Source of the DNA: Anaeroplasma sp902783745
Lineage (GTDB): Bacteria; Bacillota_I; Bacilli_A; Acholeplasmatales; Anaeroplasmataceae
Direction of reading: 5' to 3'
Assembly (NCBI GenBank): GCA_946617655.1
Contig: CAMOKL010000008.1
Span: forward strand, 1 to 52,143
Length of the DNA stretch: 52,143 nt
Each line of letters begins with the position of its first letter. Position 1 is the stretch's first letter. Below the pieces are notes generated by a model. It saw only the letters and a list, made by a program, of their open reading frames with translations. It ran no database searches and was not told the origin of the DNA. This document shows positions 9,735 to 20,000 of the stretch, one piece after another. Both the position numbers and the translations under genes were made by a program.

Positions 9735-11606
9735 ATGAGTAAAATAAATGTAATGTCTCCACATCTTGCGAATATGATTGCCGCAGGAGAGGTTGTTGAA
9801 GGTCCTCAATCTATTATTAAAGAATTAATTGAGAATTCTATTGATGCAAACTCAAAAAATATAACTATTTATTTAAAGAATTCAGGTCTTGATTCTATAA
9901 AATTTATAGATGATGGAGATGGAATGGATAAAGAAGATGTAGAAAAATGCTTCTTACCTCATGCAACATCTAAAATTAAAAATGAATATGACTTATTTAG
10001 AATAAAAACATTAGGATTTAGAGGTGAAGCAATTGCCTCTATTGCATCTGTATCTAACATGACAATTACATCATCTACTGATGGACTTTCAGGTTATATG
10101 GTTAGATATAAGAATGGAGTATTACAAGAATCTCATATATCAAATTCTAATAAGGGTACAACTATATTAGTAGAAGAATTATTTTATAATACTCCTGCAA
10201 GATTAAAGCATTTAAAAACTCCTCAAAAAGAGTTATCTTCAATTGTATTTTTTGTAAATAAAATTGCATTATCAAATCCAAATATAAGAATCAATATGTA
10301 TAATGATGATAAGCTTATAGTATCTACAATAGGTGATGGTAAGCTTGAATCATTAATATTAAAAATATATGGAATTGAAGCTGCAAAAAATATAATAACT
10401 AAGGATTATAATGGACAAGGATATAAATGTAAGCTTTTATTTATAAAGCCTGTTTGTTATAGAAGTACTAAAAATGAAATTACTTTAATTTTTAATGGTA
10501 GATATGTTAAGAATTATAATTTAACGAATATGATTACTGAAGCATATAATCATTTCTTACCAATTAATAAATATCCTGTTGGTATTTGTTATTTTGAAAT
10601 TGATCCATTGTTAATTGATTGTAATATTCATCCATCAAAAGCAATCATTAAGATTTCTAATGAGGATGAAATGGCAAGAAAGCTTAAAGATGAGCTTTAT
10701 CAATTAGTTTCTAATGAAATATTAATCTACAATAGAAAAATTGAAGAAAAGCCTAAATATGAAAAACAAAACATATTTAAGGATTATAATATAGATTTAT
10801 ATTCTAAAAATGAAGAAAAAAAATTAAATGATAATATTATAAGAGAAGAAATAAAGCCTAATGTTATTATAAATAATAATTATGATAATGAATCTAATCT
10901 AGATTCTATATCTTCATTTGATTCATATAAAAATGAAGATATAAAAGAAGAAAACAAAGAAAATTTAAATGAAAATAAAGATAATATAGAACCTGATACT
11001 AAGGATATAGAAATTGATAAAAAATTACCTGTTATGCAATATATAGGTACAGTCTTTGGTACTTATTTAATATATCAAGGTAAGGATTCTATTTATTTAG
11101 TTGATCAGCATGCGGCTGCAGAAAGAATTAATTATGAATATTTTTATAAATTATTAAGTAATAATTCTAATGTAAAAATAGATTTATTAATACCAAGCTA
11201 TGTTTCATTTACTAAAAATGAGGCATTATATGTTTTAGATAATTTAGAAGAATTCTCTAAAATTGGATTTATGCTAGATCAAGCATCTGATACAGATTTT
11301 ATTGTAAGAAGTATACCTTTATGGTTAAAAATTGATGAGCTTGATCAAGTTTTATATGATGTTTTAGAATTATTAATATCTAATCATACTATAGATATTA
11401 TGAAATATAGAGATTGGATTTGTAAACAAATTTCATGTAAGGCATCTATAAAAGCAAATCATCAATTAAATATTGATGAAATTAATTCATTAATTAAAAG
11501 ATTAAATGAATGTGATAATCCATATACTTGTCCACATGGTAGACCAACAATCATTAGATTAAAAGAAGATGATTTAGAAAAAATGTTTGAAAGGATTCAA
11601 TCATAA
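9735..11606 (+). CDS. mutL: DNA mismatch repair protein MutL (endonuclease type)
   Basis: A 623-residue GHKL ATPase: ELIENSIDA, DDGDGMD and TLGFRGEA are the nucleotide-binding motifs. A Lys/Glu/Asn-rich linker (about residues 340-430) leads to the C-terminal domain. That domain has DQHAAAERINYE (the DQHA(x)2E(x)4E metal-dependent nicking motif), CKASIKA and CPHGRP, as in MutL of bacteria without MutH. It nicks the strand to be repaired after MutS binding. The gene starts three bases after mutS and overlaps miaA by one base (TAATG). Confidence 0.97.
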   Translation: MSKINVMSPHLANMIAAGEVVEGPQSIIKELIENSIDANSKNITIYLKNSGLDSIKFIDDGDGMDKEDVEKCFLPHATSKIKNEYDLFRIKTLGFRGEAIASIASVSNMTITSSTDGLSGYMVRYKNGVLQESHISNSNKGTTILVEELFYNTPARLKHLKTPQKELSSIVFFVNKIALSNPNIRINMYNDDKLIVSTIGDGKLESLILKIYGIEAAKNIITKDYNGQGYKCKLLFIKPVCYRSTKNEITLIFNGRYVKNYNLTNMITEAYNHFLPINKYPVGICYFEIDPLLIDCNIHPSKAIIKISNEDEMARKLKDELYQLVSNEILIYNRKIEEKPKYEKQNIFKDYNIDLYSKNEEKKLNDNIIREEIKPNVIINNNYDNESNLDSISSFDSYKNEDIKEENKENLNENKDNIEPDTKDIEIDKKLPVMQYIGTVFGTYLIYQGKDSIYLVDQHAAAERINYEYFYKLLSNNSNVKIDLLIPSYVSFTKNEALYVLDNLEEFSKIGFMLDQASDTDFIVRSIPLWLKIDELDQVLYDVLELLISNHTIDIMKYRDWICKQISCKASIKANHQLNIDEINSLIKRLNECDNPYTCPHGRPTIIRLKEDDLEKMFERIQS

Positions 11607-12496
11607 TGAAGAAGGTATTAGTTGTTGTAGGTCCTACTGCGGTAGGTAAAACAAAAATATCAATAGAACTTGCAAAGCATTATGGATTAGAAATAATTAA
11701 TGCTGATTCTGTTTCAATATATAAGGATTTAAATATTGGTTCTGCAAAACCAACATTAAAAGAAATGGATGGAGTTAAGCATTATTTAATTGATATTAAA
11801 GAAGCCGGAAGCCAATATTCAGTTAAGGATTTTCAGGATGACGCAAGAAGAATAATTGATAATGATTCCAATATTAAATTAATATGTGGTGGTACAGGTT
11901 TATATACACAAGCTGTATTATTTAATTATGAATTTGAAGCCAAGGAAAGAGATTTTTCTTTAGAAGAAAAATATAATTCATATAATAATATGGAATTATA
12001 TAATTTATTATTAGAACGTGATCCTAATATTGATAAGGAAAAGATTCATCCAAATAATAGAAAAAGAGTATTAAGAGCATTAGAGGTTTTAGAAGAGACT
12101 AATAATTCTATACATTCTTATAATAAGAAGGATGAGGCTTTATATGATTATTTCATTTGTTATCTTTCAATGGAAAGAGATTTACTTTATGAAAGAATAA
12201 ATAAAAGAGTAGATGAAATGATTAATGAAGGCTTAATTGATGAGGTTAAGAATTTATATGATAAAAATATTTATCCTCACGCAATAGGATATAAGGAATT
12301 TATACCATATTTTAAAAATGAAGAATCATTAGATTTAGTTATTGATAATATTAAAAAGAACACAAGACATCTTGCAAAAAGACAAGAAACTTGGTTTAGA
12401 AATCAAATGAAGACACATTTTTATAATGTTAATTTAAACGATATTAATGAAACTATACAATCAATAATAAAGGATATAGATGGGTGGATTAAATGA
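11606..12496 (+). CDS. miaA: tRNA dimethylallyltransferase MiaA
   Basis: A 296-residue enzyme that adds a dimethylallyl group to A37 of tRNAs reading codons that begin with U. The P-loop is GPTAVGKT (about residues 9-16), followed by NADSVSIYKDLNIGSAKP and the CGGTGLY region, all standard for the family. It starts inside the mutL stop codon and overlaps aroK by four bases. The mutL-miaA pairing is found in many bacteria. Confidence 0.95.
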   Translation: MKKVLVVVGPTAVGKTKISIELAKHYGLEIINADSVSIYKDLNIGSAKPTLKEMDGVKHYLIDIKEAGSQYSVKDFQDDARRIIDNDSNIKLICGGTGLYTQAVLFNYEFEAKERDFSLEEKYNSYNNMELYNLLLERDPNIDKEKIHPNNRKRVLRALEVLEETNNSIHSYNKKDEALYDYFICYLSMERDLLYERINKRVDEMINEGLIDEVKNLYDKNIYPHAIGYKEFIPYFKNEESLDLVIDNIKKNTRHLAKRQETWFRNQMKTHFYNVNLNDINETIQSIIKDIDGWIK

Positions 12497-12975
12497 AAAT
12501 ATATTTAATAGGTATGCCTGGATGTGGTAAATCTACACTTGGAAAAAGACTTGCACAAAAAACTGGATATAAATTTATAGATATGGATAATTATATTGAA
12601 GAAAAAATGGGCATGTTTATAGATGAGATATTTGAAAAATATGGTGAAGATTTTTTTAGAGCATTAGAGGTAAATACATTAAATGAATTCCACAGCTTAG
12701 ATAATGTAATTATATCTACTGGTGGTGGAGTTATTAAGAATAAGCATAATAAGGAATTAATGAATGGATTATGTATATTCTTAGAAGTACCTTTAGATGA
12801 ACTAGATAAAAGATTAAAAAAGAGTAGTATTGTAAGACCTTTATTAAAAGAAAAAACAGTATATGATTTATATAATGAAAGAAAAGAATTATATGAATAT
12901 TTCTTAGATTTAAAGGTTTCAAATGTTATTATTGATCAAGCTATAGATGAAATAATGGAGGCATTAAAGAAATGA
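12493..12975 (+). CDS. aroK: shikimate kinase
   Basis: A 160-residue P-loop kinase that phosphorylates shikimate in the chorismate pathway. It shows Walker A GMPGCGKST (residues 7-15), the shikimate-binding DMDNYIE and FFRALE (Asp and Arg), the STGGGV turn, and an IVRPLL lid segment. It overlaps miaA by four bases (ATGA) and aroQ likewise, so the three are translationally coupled. The neighbouring aroQ supplies an earlier step of the same pathway. Confidence 0.93.
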   Translation: MKIYLIGMPGCGKSTLGKRLAQKTGYKFIDMDNYIEEKMGMFIDEIFEKYGEDFFRALEVNTLNEFHSLDNVIISTGGGVIKNKHNKELMNGLCIFLEVPLDELDKRLKKSSIVRPLLKEKTVYDLYNERKELYEYFLDLKVSNVIIDQAIDEIMEALKK

Positions 12976-13403
12976 AAATTTTAGTTATTAATGGTCCAAA
13001 TCTTAATATGCTAGGTAAAAGACCTAAGGAGCATTATGGAGTTTTAACTTTAGATGAAATTAATTCACTGATGTTAAAGAATGCATCAAATGATACTGAA
13101 TTAAGATTTTATCAATCTAATTATGAAGGTGATATTGTAACAAAAATACAAGAATCATTATCTAGTATTGATGGTATTATTATTAATCCTGCAGCATATA
13201 CTCATACATCTGTTGCAATACATGATGCATTAGAAATGTTTTCTGGCCCTATTATTGAAGTACATTTATCAGAAGTTGATTCAAGAGAAGACTTTAGAAA
13301 AGTTAATTTTATAAGAAGTGTTTCAACTAAAACTTTTGCAGGAAAAAAGGAACAATCTTATATTGAAGCATTAAAATATATTGAGGATATATTAAGAAAA
13401 TAA
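12972..13403 (+). CDS. aroQ: type II 3-dehydroquinate dehydratase
   Basis: A 143-residue protein with the type II hallmarks: NGPNLNMLGKRPKEHYG (catalytic Arg and Tyr), NYEGDIV, NPAAYTHTSVAI and EVHLSEVDSREDFRK. It forms dodecamers and removes water from 3-dehydroquinate. It overlaps aroK by four bases and is the last gene of the mutS-mutL-miaA-aroK-aroQ run; the next gene has its own promoter. Other shikimate genes are not in this window, so the pathway may be split over the chromosome. Confidence 0.94.
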   Translation: MKILVINGPNLNMLGKRPKEHYGVLTLDEINSLMLKNASNDTELRFYQSNYEGDIVTKIQESLSSIDGIIINPAAYTHTSVAIHDALEMFSGPIIEVHLSEVDSREDFRKVNFIRSVSTKTFAGKKEQSYIEALKYIEDILRK

Positions 13404-13432
13404 TAGTGTTATTATCATAATTAGTCACATAT

Positions 13433-13461
13433 TTGAAATTGAGATAAGTTTATGATATAAT
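13433..13461 (+). promoter_or_regulatory. SigA-type promoter of efp
   Basis: TTGAAA (13433-13438) and TATAAT (13456-13461) have an exact 17-base spacer. This is one of the best promoter matches in the window and suits a highly expressed gene. Confidence 0.75.
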
Positions 13462-13505
13462 ACTTTCGTTATGATTTTATAAAAAATGAAAGAGGTAAAA
13501 TTAAG

Positions 13506-14063
13506 ATGATTAATGTTAATGATTTAAAGAATGGCGTTGTAATTGAATATGATGGAAAGCTTATGCAAATCCTTGAATTTATGCACGTTTTACAAAACAA
13601 GGTAGCATATGTTAGAGTTAAGATGAAGGATTTAAGAACTGGTACAGTTACTGAAACTGCATTAAAGGGTTCTGATTCAGCATTCAAGAAGTGCTTCATT
13701 GAAAAGAGACCAATGCAATATATCTATTCTCAACCAGATTCATATGTATTTATGGATAAGGATACTTATGAACAAATGGAAATCCCTGCTGAAAGACTTG
13801 AATGGGAAAAGAATTTCATGTTAGAAGGTATGGATGTTGATTTAACATTCTATGAAACAGAATTATTAGGTGTATCTTTACCAGATAAGGTTACATTAGA
13901 AGTTGTTGAATGTGATCCAGCTGTTAAGGGTGATACTAAGACATCTGCACAAAAGGATGCAACTTTAGAAACAGGATTCACTTTAAAGGTTCCTATGTTT
14001 GTTAATAAGGGCGATAAGTTAATCGTTTCTACAAAGGATGGAAAGTATTCTTCTAGAGCTTAA
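13506..14063 (+). CDS. efp: elongation factor P
   Basis: At 185 residues it has normal EF-P length, with the KOW-like N-terminal domain (MINVNDLKNGVVIEYDGKL) followed by two OB domains. EF-P enters the ribosome E site and relieves stalling at consecutive prolines. The loop that carries the modified residue reads VLQNKVAYVRVKMKDLRTG; the tip position is around Asn31-Lys32, close to the Bacillus-type arrangement. The strong promoter and AGAGG site fit high expression. Confidence 0.95.
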   Translation: MINVNDLKNGVVIEYDGKLMQILEFMHVLQNKVAYVRVKMKDLRTGTVTETALKGSDSAFKKCFIEKRPMQYIYSQPDSYVFMDKDTYEQMEIPAERLEWEKNFMLEGMDVDLTFYETELLGVSLPDKVTLEVVECDPAVKGDTKTSAQKDATLETGFTLKVPMFVNKGDKLIVSTKDGKYSSRA

Positions 14064-14109
14064 TTAATCTAGGTTTTTAAATTTGATTTAAATTGGAAGG
14101 TAAATAGAA

Positions 14110-15489
14110 TTGGACATACAATCGATTGTTTTAGCGTCTACATTTAATGTACCATTGTTCGCTCTTATGATTGGTTTAATCTTATTTAGTGCATTTTTCT
14201 CTATGAGTGAAACTGCATTCTCATCATGTAGTGAATCAAGATTGAAGCTCATGATTGATAATAAGGTTAGCGGATCTAAGAAAGCAATGTATTTATATGA
14301 AAAATTTGATAAGACTTTAGTAACATTATTAATTGGAAATAATTTAGTAAACATTGCATTGTCTACATTTGCAGTTATTTTCTTTACGCAATTAATTTCT
14401 AACTTAGATGAATCTATGATTTCACTTATTACAACAGGTGTAATCACAGTTATATTATTAATTTTTGGTGAAATTGTACCAAAGATGCTTGCGAAAAGAA
14501 ATCCTGAAAGTATTGCAGTTAAGGTTGCTTTTATTGTTTATGTTATAATGTATATTCTATATCCATTTGTATTGTTATTTTATGGTATCCAAAAGATTTT
14601 TGCATCTAAGAAGGATGATGAACCTCAAGATCGTGAAGAACTTGATGTTATTGTTGATGAATTCCAAGAGCAAGGTGCAATTGAGGATGAAGAAGCAGAA
14701 CAAATTCATAATCTATTAGATTTAAATGAAACTACTGTTGAAGACATAATGGTTCCAAGAATTAAAATGGCATCAATTCCATTTACGGCCACTCTTGATG
14801 AGGTTAAAGCATTTATGCTTGATAATCCATATTCAAGAATACCTGTTTATAAAAATGATAAAGACCATATAGTTGGTATTTTATATGAACGTGATTTCTT
14901 CCCAGCAATTGTAAAAAATAAAAACTGTGCATGGAAGAAATTATTAAAACCTGTTAAATATGTTTCTGGTGCAATGCATGTAGATGATTTAATTAAGGAT
15001 CTACAAAAATCTAAAACACATCTTGCAGTTGTAATATCTGAAATCGGTGAGGTTCAAGGTATTGTTACTATGGAAGATGCATTAGAAGAAATTGTTGGAG
15101 AAATATATGATGAGCATGATAATCCATCACTTGGAGAATTAAGATTCGATAAGAATGATGATGGATCATATATAGTTGATGCAGATATGTTTGTAGATGA
15201 TTTATTTGAAAAGCTTGATATTGGTCAAGCTCCTGAAAATATTCCATCAAAGATATCTGGTTGGTTATTTGAAAAATGTGAAAGTATACCAGTTGCAGGA
15301 TTTAAGATGCAATATTTATCTTCATATGCAAAGGAAGACCCTGAGACAGAAGGTAAATATATTGATTATAACAAAATGCTTATTATTAGTATTTATGAGG
15401 TAAAAAATAGAGCTATTACTCTTGCAAAAGTAGAAGTAAGAGATGCAACATCTGAAGAAATTGATAACTTTCAAAATGATGAAGAATAA
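14110..15489 (+). CDS. CNNM/CorC-type transporter with CBS domains (hemolysin-like)
   Basis: This 459-residue protein has an N-terminal DUF21/CNNM membrane domain with about four hydrophobic segments; SETAFSS and GEIVPKMLAKRNPE are conserved landmarks. A CBS pair follows, starting at EDIMVPRIKM, and a CorC_HlyC domain closes the protein. Family members are linked to Mg2+ or Co2+ efflux. The start appears to be TTG 14110 behind GGAAGG; no ATG fits the domain start. It lies 46 bases after efp with no terminator between, so read-through from efp is likely. Confidence 0.88.
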   Translation: MDIQSIVLASTFNVPLFALMIGLILFSAFFSMSETAFSSCSESRLKLMIDNKVSGSKKAMYLYEKFDKTLVTLLIGNNLVNIALSTFAVIFFTQLISNLDESMISLITTGVITVILLIFGEIVPKMLAKRNPESIAVKVAFIVYVIMYILYPFVLLFYGIQKIFASKKDDEPQDREELDVIVDEFQEQGAIEDEEAEQIHNLLDLNETTVEDIMVPRIKMASIPFTATLDEVKAFMLDNPYSRIPVYKNDKDHIVGILYERDFFPAIVKNKNCAWKKLLKPVKYVSGAMHVDDLIKDLQKSKTHLAVVISEIGEVQGIVTMEDALEEIVGEIYDEHDNPSLGELRFDKNDDGSYIVDADMFVDDLFEKLDIGQAPENIPSKISGWLFEKCESIPVAGFKMQYLSSYAKEDPETEGKYIDYNKMLIISIYEVKNRAITLAKVEVRDATSEEIDNFQNDEE

Positions 15490-15516
15490 TGTCCTTTCAT
15501 TAGGACATTATTTTTT
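15488..15516 (+). terminator. terminator after the CNNM/CBS gene
   Basis: The inverted repeat AATGTCCT / AGGACATT (15488-15495 and 15502-15509) is followed by a T-rich run. Confidence 0.78.
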
Positions 15517-15594
15517 ATTTTGAATAATTTTTTTAATTATTCATAATCTTTATAATAAGCAAAAAAAATATTATAAAAATATAATTTAATTTGA

Positions 15595-15623
15595 TTGAAA
15601 AAAAAGGGTTTATAAGTTAAAAT
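15595..15623 (+). promoter_or_regulatory. putative ftsZ promoter
   Basis: TTGAAA (15595-15600) and TAAAAT (15618-15623) have a 17-base spacer. The predicted leader to the ftsZ start is about 40 bases. Confidence 0.5.
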
Positions 15624-15670
15624 TAATATACGATATTACCGAAATTTTCCAGGAAGAAGTGTGATGTTTT

Positions 15671-16984
15671 ATGATTTTTGATGAATTAGATGAATTGGAG
15701 GCTGCAAAAACCAAAATAAAAGTCATTGGTGTTGGTGGTGCTGGTAAGAACGCAATCGACCATATGATTGATAATGAGGTTAGAGGAGTAGAATTCTATG
15801 CTGTTAATACAGATGCAACAGATTTAAGAGTTTCTAAGGCTCCACATAAATTATTAATAGGAAAAACTAAGACTCATGGTCAAGGTGCTGGTGCAAACCC
15901 AGATGTTGGACGTGAAGCTGCAGAAGAATCAATAGATGATATTCATGAGATGATTGGGGATGCTCAAATGGTTTTCATCACTTGTGGTATGGGTGGTGGA
16001 ACAGGTACAGGTGCCGCTCCTGTTATTGCAAGAATTGCAAGAGAACATGAATGCTTAACTGTAGGTGTTTGTACAAAACCATTTAATTTTGAAGGTCCAA
16101 CTCGTATGGAAAATGCTGTTGTTGGTCTTGAGGAATTAAGAGAGCATGTAGATACATTAATCGTTATTCCCAATCAACGTTTATTATCTTTAGTAGATGT
16201 TCACACTTCAGTATTAAAAGCATTCCGTGAAGCAGATAATGTCTTAAGACAAGCTGTTCAGGGTGTTGCTGATATTATTACTGTACCAGGATTAATCAAC
16301 GTAGACTTTGCCGATATTAAGTCAGTTATGACAGATGCAGGTACAGCCTTACTAGGTATTGGTGTTGGTCATGGTGAAAATAGAGCTGTTGAAGCTGCAA
16401 GAAATGCAATTCACAGTGCATTACTAGAAGTAACAATTGATGGTGCAACATCTGCAGTAGTTAATATTACTGCATCTCAGGATTTTACATTAAGAGAAGT
16501 TGATTTAGCTATTCAAGAAATTAGAAATAACTCAGGCAAGGATTTAAATATTATTTATGGTTCAGCTGTTAATAATGATTTAGGTGATGAAGTAGTTATT
16601 ACTGTTATTGCGACAGGATACGAACTTAAAGCACGTAATAATGGTTATGATGATTTAGCTGAACAAATCTATCGTAATATGAGTGATAAGAACATCATTT
16701 ATGATGGAATGAATGATATGCCAAAAGTTGACTTAGACGAGTCTGAACCTGAAGCTTCAGTTGCAAGCCAGGATAGAGTTGCAGAATTATTTGATTCTGG
16801 TCTTTCTAAGAAAGAAGAAAAGAGACGCGCTAAGGAAGAAGCAAAACAACGTAAGGAAGAAGAAAAGAGATTAAAGAAGGAAGAAAAGCTTAAAGCTCAA
16901 CAAATTAAAAATGAGCCTGAAAAAGCTCCTTTAAAGTCTGAATCTAAATCTTCTAAGCTTCCTGCTTGGTTACAAAGAAAATAA
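15671..16984 (+). CDS. ftsZ: cell division protein FtsZ
   Basis: A 437-residue tubulin-like GTPase that forms the division ring. The N-terminal GVGGAGKNAI and the tubulin signature GMGGGTGTG (about residues 104-112) bind GTP, and NVDFADIKSVM contains the T7-loop synergy segment. The C-terminal linker is unusually charged (Lys/Glu-rich, about residues 380-420). The last residues, KLPAWLQRK, match the conserved tail peptide that binds FtsA, SepF or ZapA-like partners. No ftsA or mraZ cluster lies next to it. The converging neighbour is a giant coiled-coil protein. Confidence 0.97.
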   Translation: MIFDELDELEAAKTKIKVIGVGGAGKNAIDHMIDNEVRGVEFYAVNTDATDLRVSKAPHKLLIGKTKTHGQGAGANPDVGREAAEESIDDIHEMIGDAQMVFITCGMGGGTGTGAAPVIARIAREHECLTVGVCTKPFNFEGPTRMENAVVGLEELREHVDTLIVIPNQRLLSLVDVHTSVLKAFREADNVLRQAVQGVADIITVPGLINVDFADIKSVMTDAGTALLGIGVGHGENRAVEAARNAIHSALLEVTIDGATSAVVNITASQDFTLREVDLAIQEIRNNSGKDLNIIYGSAVNNDLGDEVVITVIATGYELKARNNGYDDLAEQIYRNMSDKNIIYDGMNDMPKVDLDESEPEASVASQDRVAELFDSGLSKKEEKRRAKEEAKQRKEEEKRLKKEEKLKAQQIKNEPEKAPLKSESKSSKLPAWLQRK

Positions 16985-16990
16985 AAAATA

Positions 16991-17023
16991 AAACACCCTT
17001 GGATTAATCCAAAGGTGTTTTTT
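16991..17023. terminator. terminator between ftsZ and the coiled-coil gene
   Basis: An imperfect inverted repeat (AACACC..TTGGATT / AATCCAA..GGTGTT) has A and T tails on both sides. It may serve both converging genes. Confidence 0.8.
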
Positions 17024-17059
17024 ACGCATTTATTCCATTTTATGTAGCATAAACATGAT

Positions 17060-20000
17060 TTATGCTTTCTTAGGCTTTTTAACCTTCTTAATATATTCTT
17101 TTCTTTCTTTTTCTATTTGTACAAGACTCTTATTGTAGTTTTGCATAATAGAATCAATTTGAGCCTTAGAACGTTTAAGTTTTATAGAATATTCATCAAT
17201 TTCTTGTACTTTATCTAAATCAACTTCTTTGTTTCTATCTTTTAATTCGAAAGAAGACATTAATATTCTACTTTTTACTGCATCAGGTAATCTCTTAATA
17301 TCATTATCACGTTGTACAATATATTCTCTTAGTGCCACATCATAATTTTCTTTTTGTAATTCAGCATCTCTAAAATAATTCTTTCTATTAAACTTATATT
17401 GAGTATCTAGATTAGTAGTATATGTAATATAATCATTTTTTATATCTAATATGTTTTGATTAATTGCGTTTATTTCTCTATATAATTGAATTTCATTAGT
17501 TATTAATAAAGATTTAGTCTCTTTATTGCTTAATGCATATTGATTATCTAATCTCTTATTATATGTATTATATAAATGTTGAGTATTATTCTCTTTTTTT
17601 ATTGCGATATTTAAATCTCTATTCTTAGAATTGAGTTCTTGAACGAATCTTTGGTTCTGATTCTTAAGGTTTTTATTGTTTTCAATCGCAAGTTCTTTAA
17701 TAGAAGAAGAATATGCGCTATTAAGTGTATTTTCATCAGCTTTATGATATTTTAAAGTTTCTTTTTTGAATTCCTTAATCATTTTATATATATCAATGTT
17801 AATTGAATTTATATAGTTTTTAAGAGTAGAATATTTTTCAAATAATTCATTCTTATAATTATCAAAAGTTAAATCTATTCTATTAACTTGTTGGAATTTT
17901 TCATCTAATCCTTGTAAAATATTTTCAGATAAATCTATTACTATTTGATGTAACTTATACAATGAAATAGTATTATTCTTTTGCATAGTAGTGATGACTT
18001 TAATTTCATCCTCATGTCTTTGATTTAAATCTCTTAAATCATTAGTTAATCTCTTAATAGATTCGTTATAACCTTTTAATAACTTGTTCTTATTTGAAAT
18101 ATCCTTTTTTAAAGTTTGTATTTGCTTAGATAAATCTACTTTAGATGCAGATTTATCGTTTTTAATACCAAATAATAAGCTTTGAATGGTTTTATTTTCT
18201 TTAGATATTTCAAGCTTTAAATCATCAATACGTCTTACGGTATCATTAATATTATTATTAATTCTTAATGTTTCTTCATTAAAATGATCGTTTGTTGAAT
18301 TAAAAGATGCTTCAAACTTAAATTCATTTTCGAATTTAATAGTTTGATCAATTAATTCAATCATTACTCTTTTATAATTAGTAATTGTTATTTTAGTGAA
18401 TGCGAATATTTCTGCTTTGATTTTTCTAATAAAATTAGTTATAAATTCAAAATTAGATAATTCAGTTTTCTCATTATTTAATAATAAATTAACAATACTA
18501 ACTATCGTGTTTTCAAGCGCGCTAAATATAAGAAGAAGTGTAGAAGTATAGTGATTAATATCTTTAATTTCATATGTAAATCTTTTCCTTAAAGTAGTAT
18601 TAATCGCTTTTTCTTTTTTGAATGAGAATTCCTTAAATAATTTTCTTGATTCATATTGTTCTGAATTACCAAGAATAGAAATATTATTATTTATACTCAT
18701 AATATTTAAATCAAGCATTATATTATTTGTATCTTTTTTACATTCGTTTATTGCACGTCTTGCATCATTTTGTAGTTCGATTTTCTTTTGAGAATAATCA
18801 AATACAGAATTAGATATTTTAGTATAAATATCTAATTGTCTTTCGTTATATTCTAAAAGCTTTCTACATCTTTCAATATGTAATGCACCTGTGATTCTTA
18901 AATGCATTATCTCTTTATTGTATCTTTTTAAAAGCATATCTTGGACTAATTCCTTAAGCTTTTTAGATGATTGGATTTCTAACTGACATTTTCTTTTTTC
19001 AGTTAATAATCTTTCATTATTTTTTAGATAAACTGCCTCAATTTCATCAGCTTTAGCTTCAAATTCAAATATCTTAATATTTGATTCGTGTCTTAGCCTA
19101 TTGATTACTTTATTAACCTCAAATAAATCAAGTGATATTTCGTGTAATGATAATTGATCAGCTTGGTTATTTTTTTCCTGATAATATTTATTATCTTTTA
19201 ATTCGTTTTCGTTATATTTTTTTATTGCAGCTTGTCTTTGTGCATCGTTTTTAGCTTTATTTATTTGGAATTCTAATACTTTTTTATTGAATTCATTTTC
19301 TAAAACTTTAATTTCATTTTGTGCTTGTTTTTTCTTATCAAGATAGTATTTATGATGAATATGTTTTATTTTTTTTAACTCATTTTTTTCTAAAGAAGAA
19401 TTGTTTTTATAAAAGTTATGAAGCTTTTTTTCCTCTTCCTTATGATTTAAAAATAAATCATAATAATTATTTTCTAATGTTTCATTTGTCTTTTCGTTAA
19501 ATAATTTTTTATCTTCATTAAACTTATTAATGAATTTTTCAGCATTAGTAATGAATTCCTTGTTAGAATCTTGAGCTTCCTTTAGATATACATTCTTTTT
19601 AGATTGACGCTCTTTTAGTAAAAACATTTGAGTTTGTTGATATTGCATCTTACTCTTATTTGACACATTAGAATGTTCATTATTGATTTGTTTAATTTTA
19701 TCGTTTAATTCAATAGAAAGTTTCTTTTTTTCTTCATTAACAATTCTTATATCAAGTGTATGCTTAAGACGTAATTCATCAAGTTCTTTATCGATTTCTT
19801 TTAATCTTTCGATATAATGATTTGCGATAGTATCTATTTGTCCAACAAATATTTTTTGATCTTCTTTATAAGTAGCTTCAACTTCAGCTAATTTTTTGAA
19901 TGTATCATCGTTATAAGATTCAGCATCTTCAGCATAAGTATATTTAGCTTCACTATATTGATATGTGTATTTAGCAATATCATTTTTAGCATCATTTCTT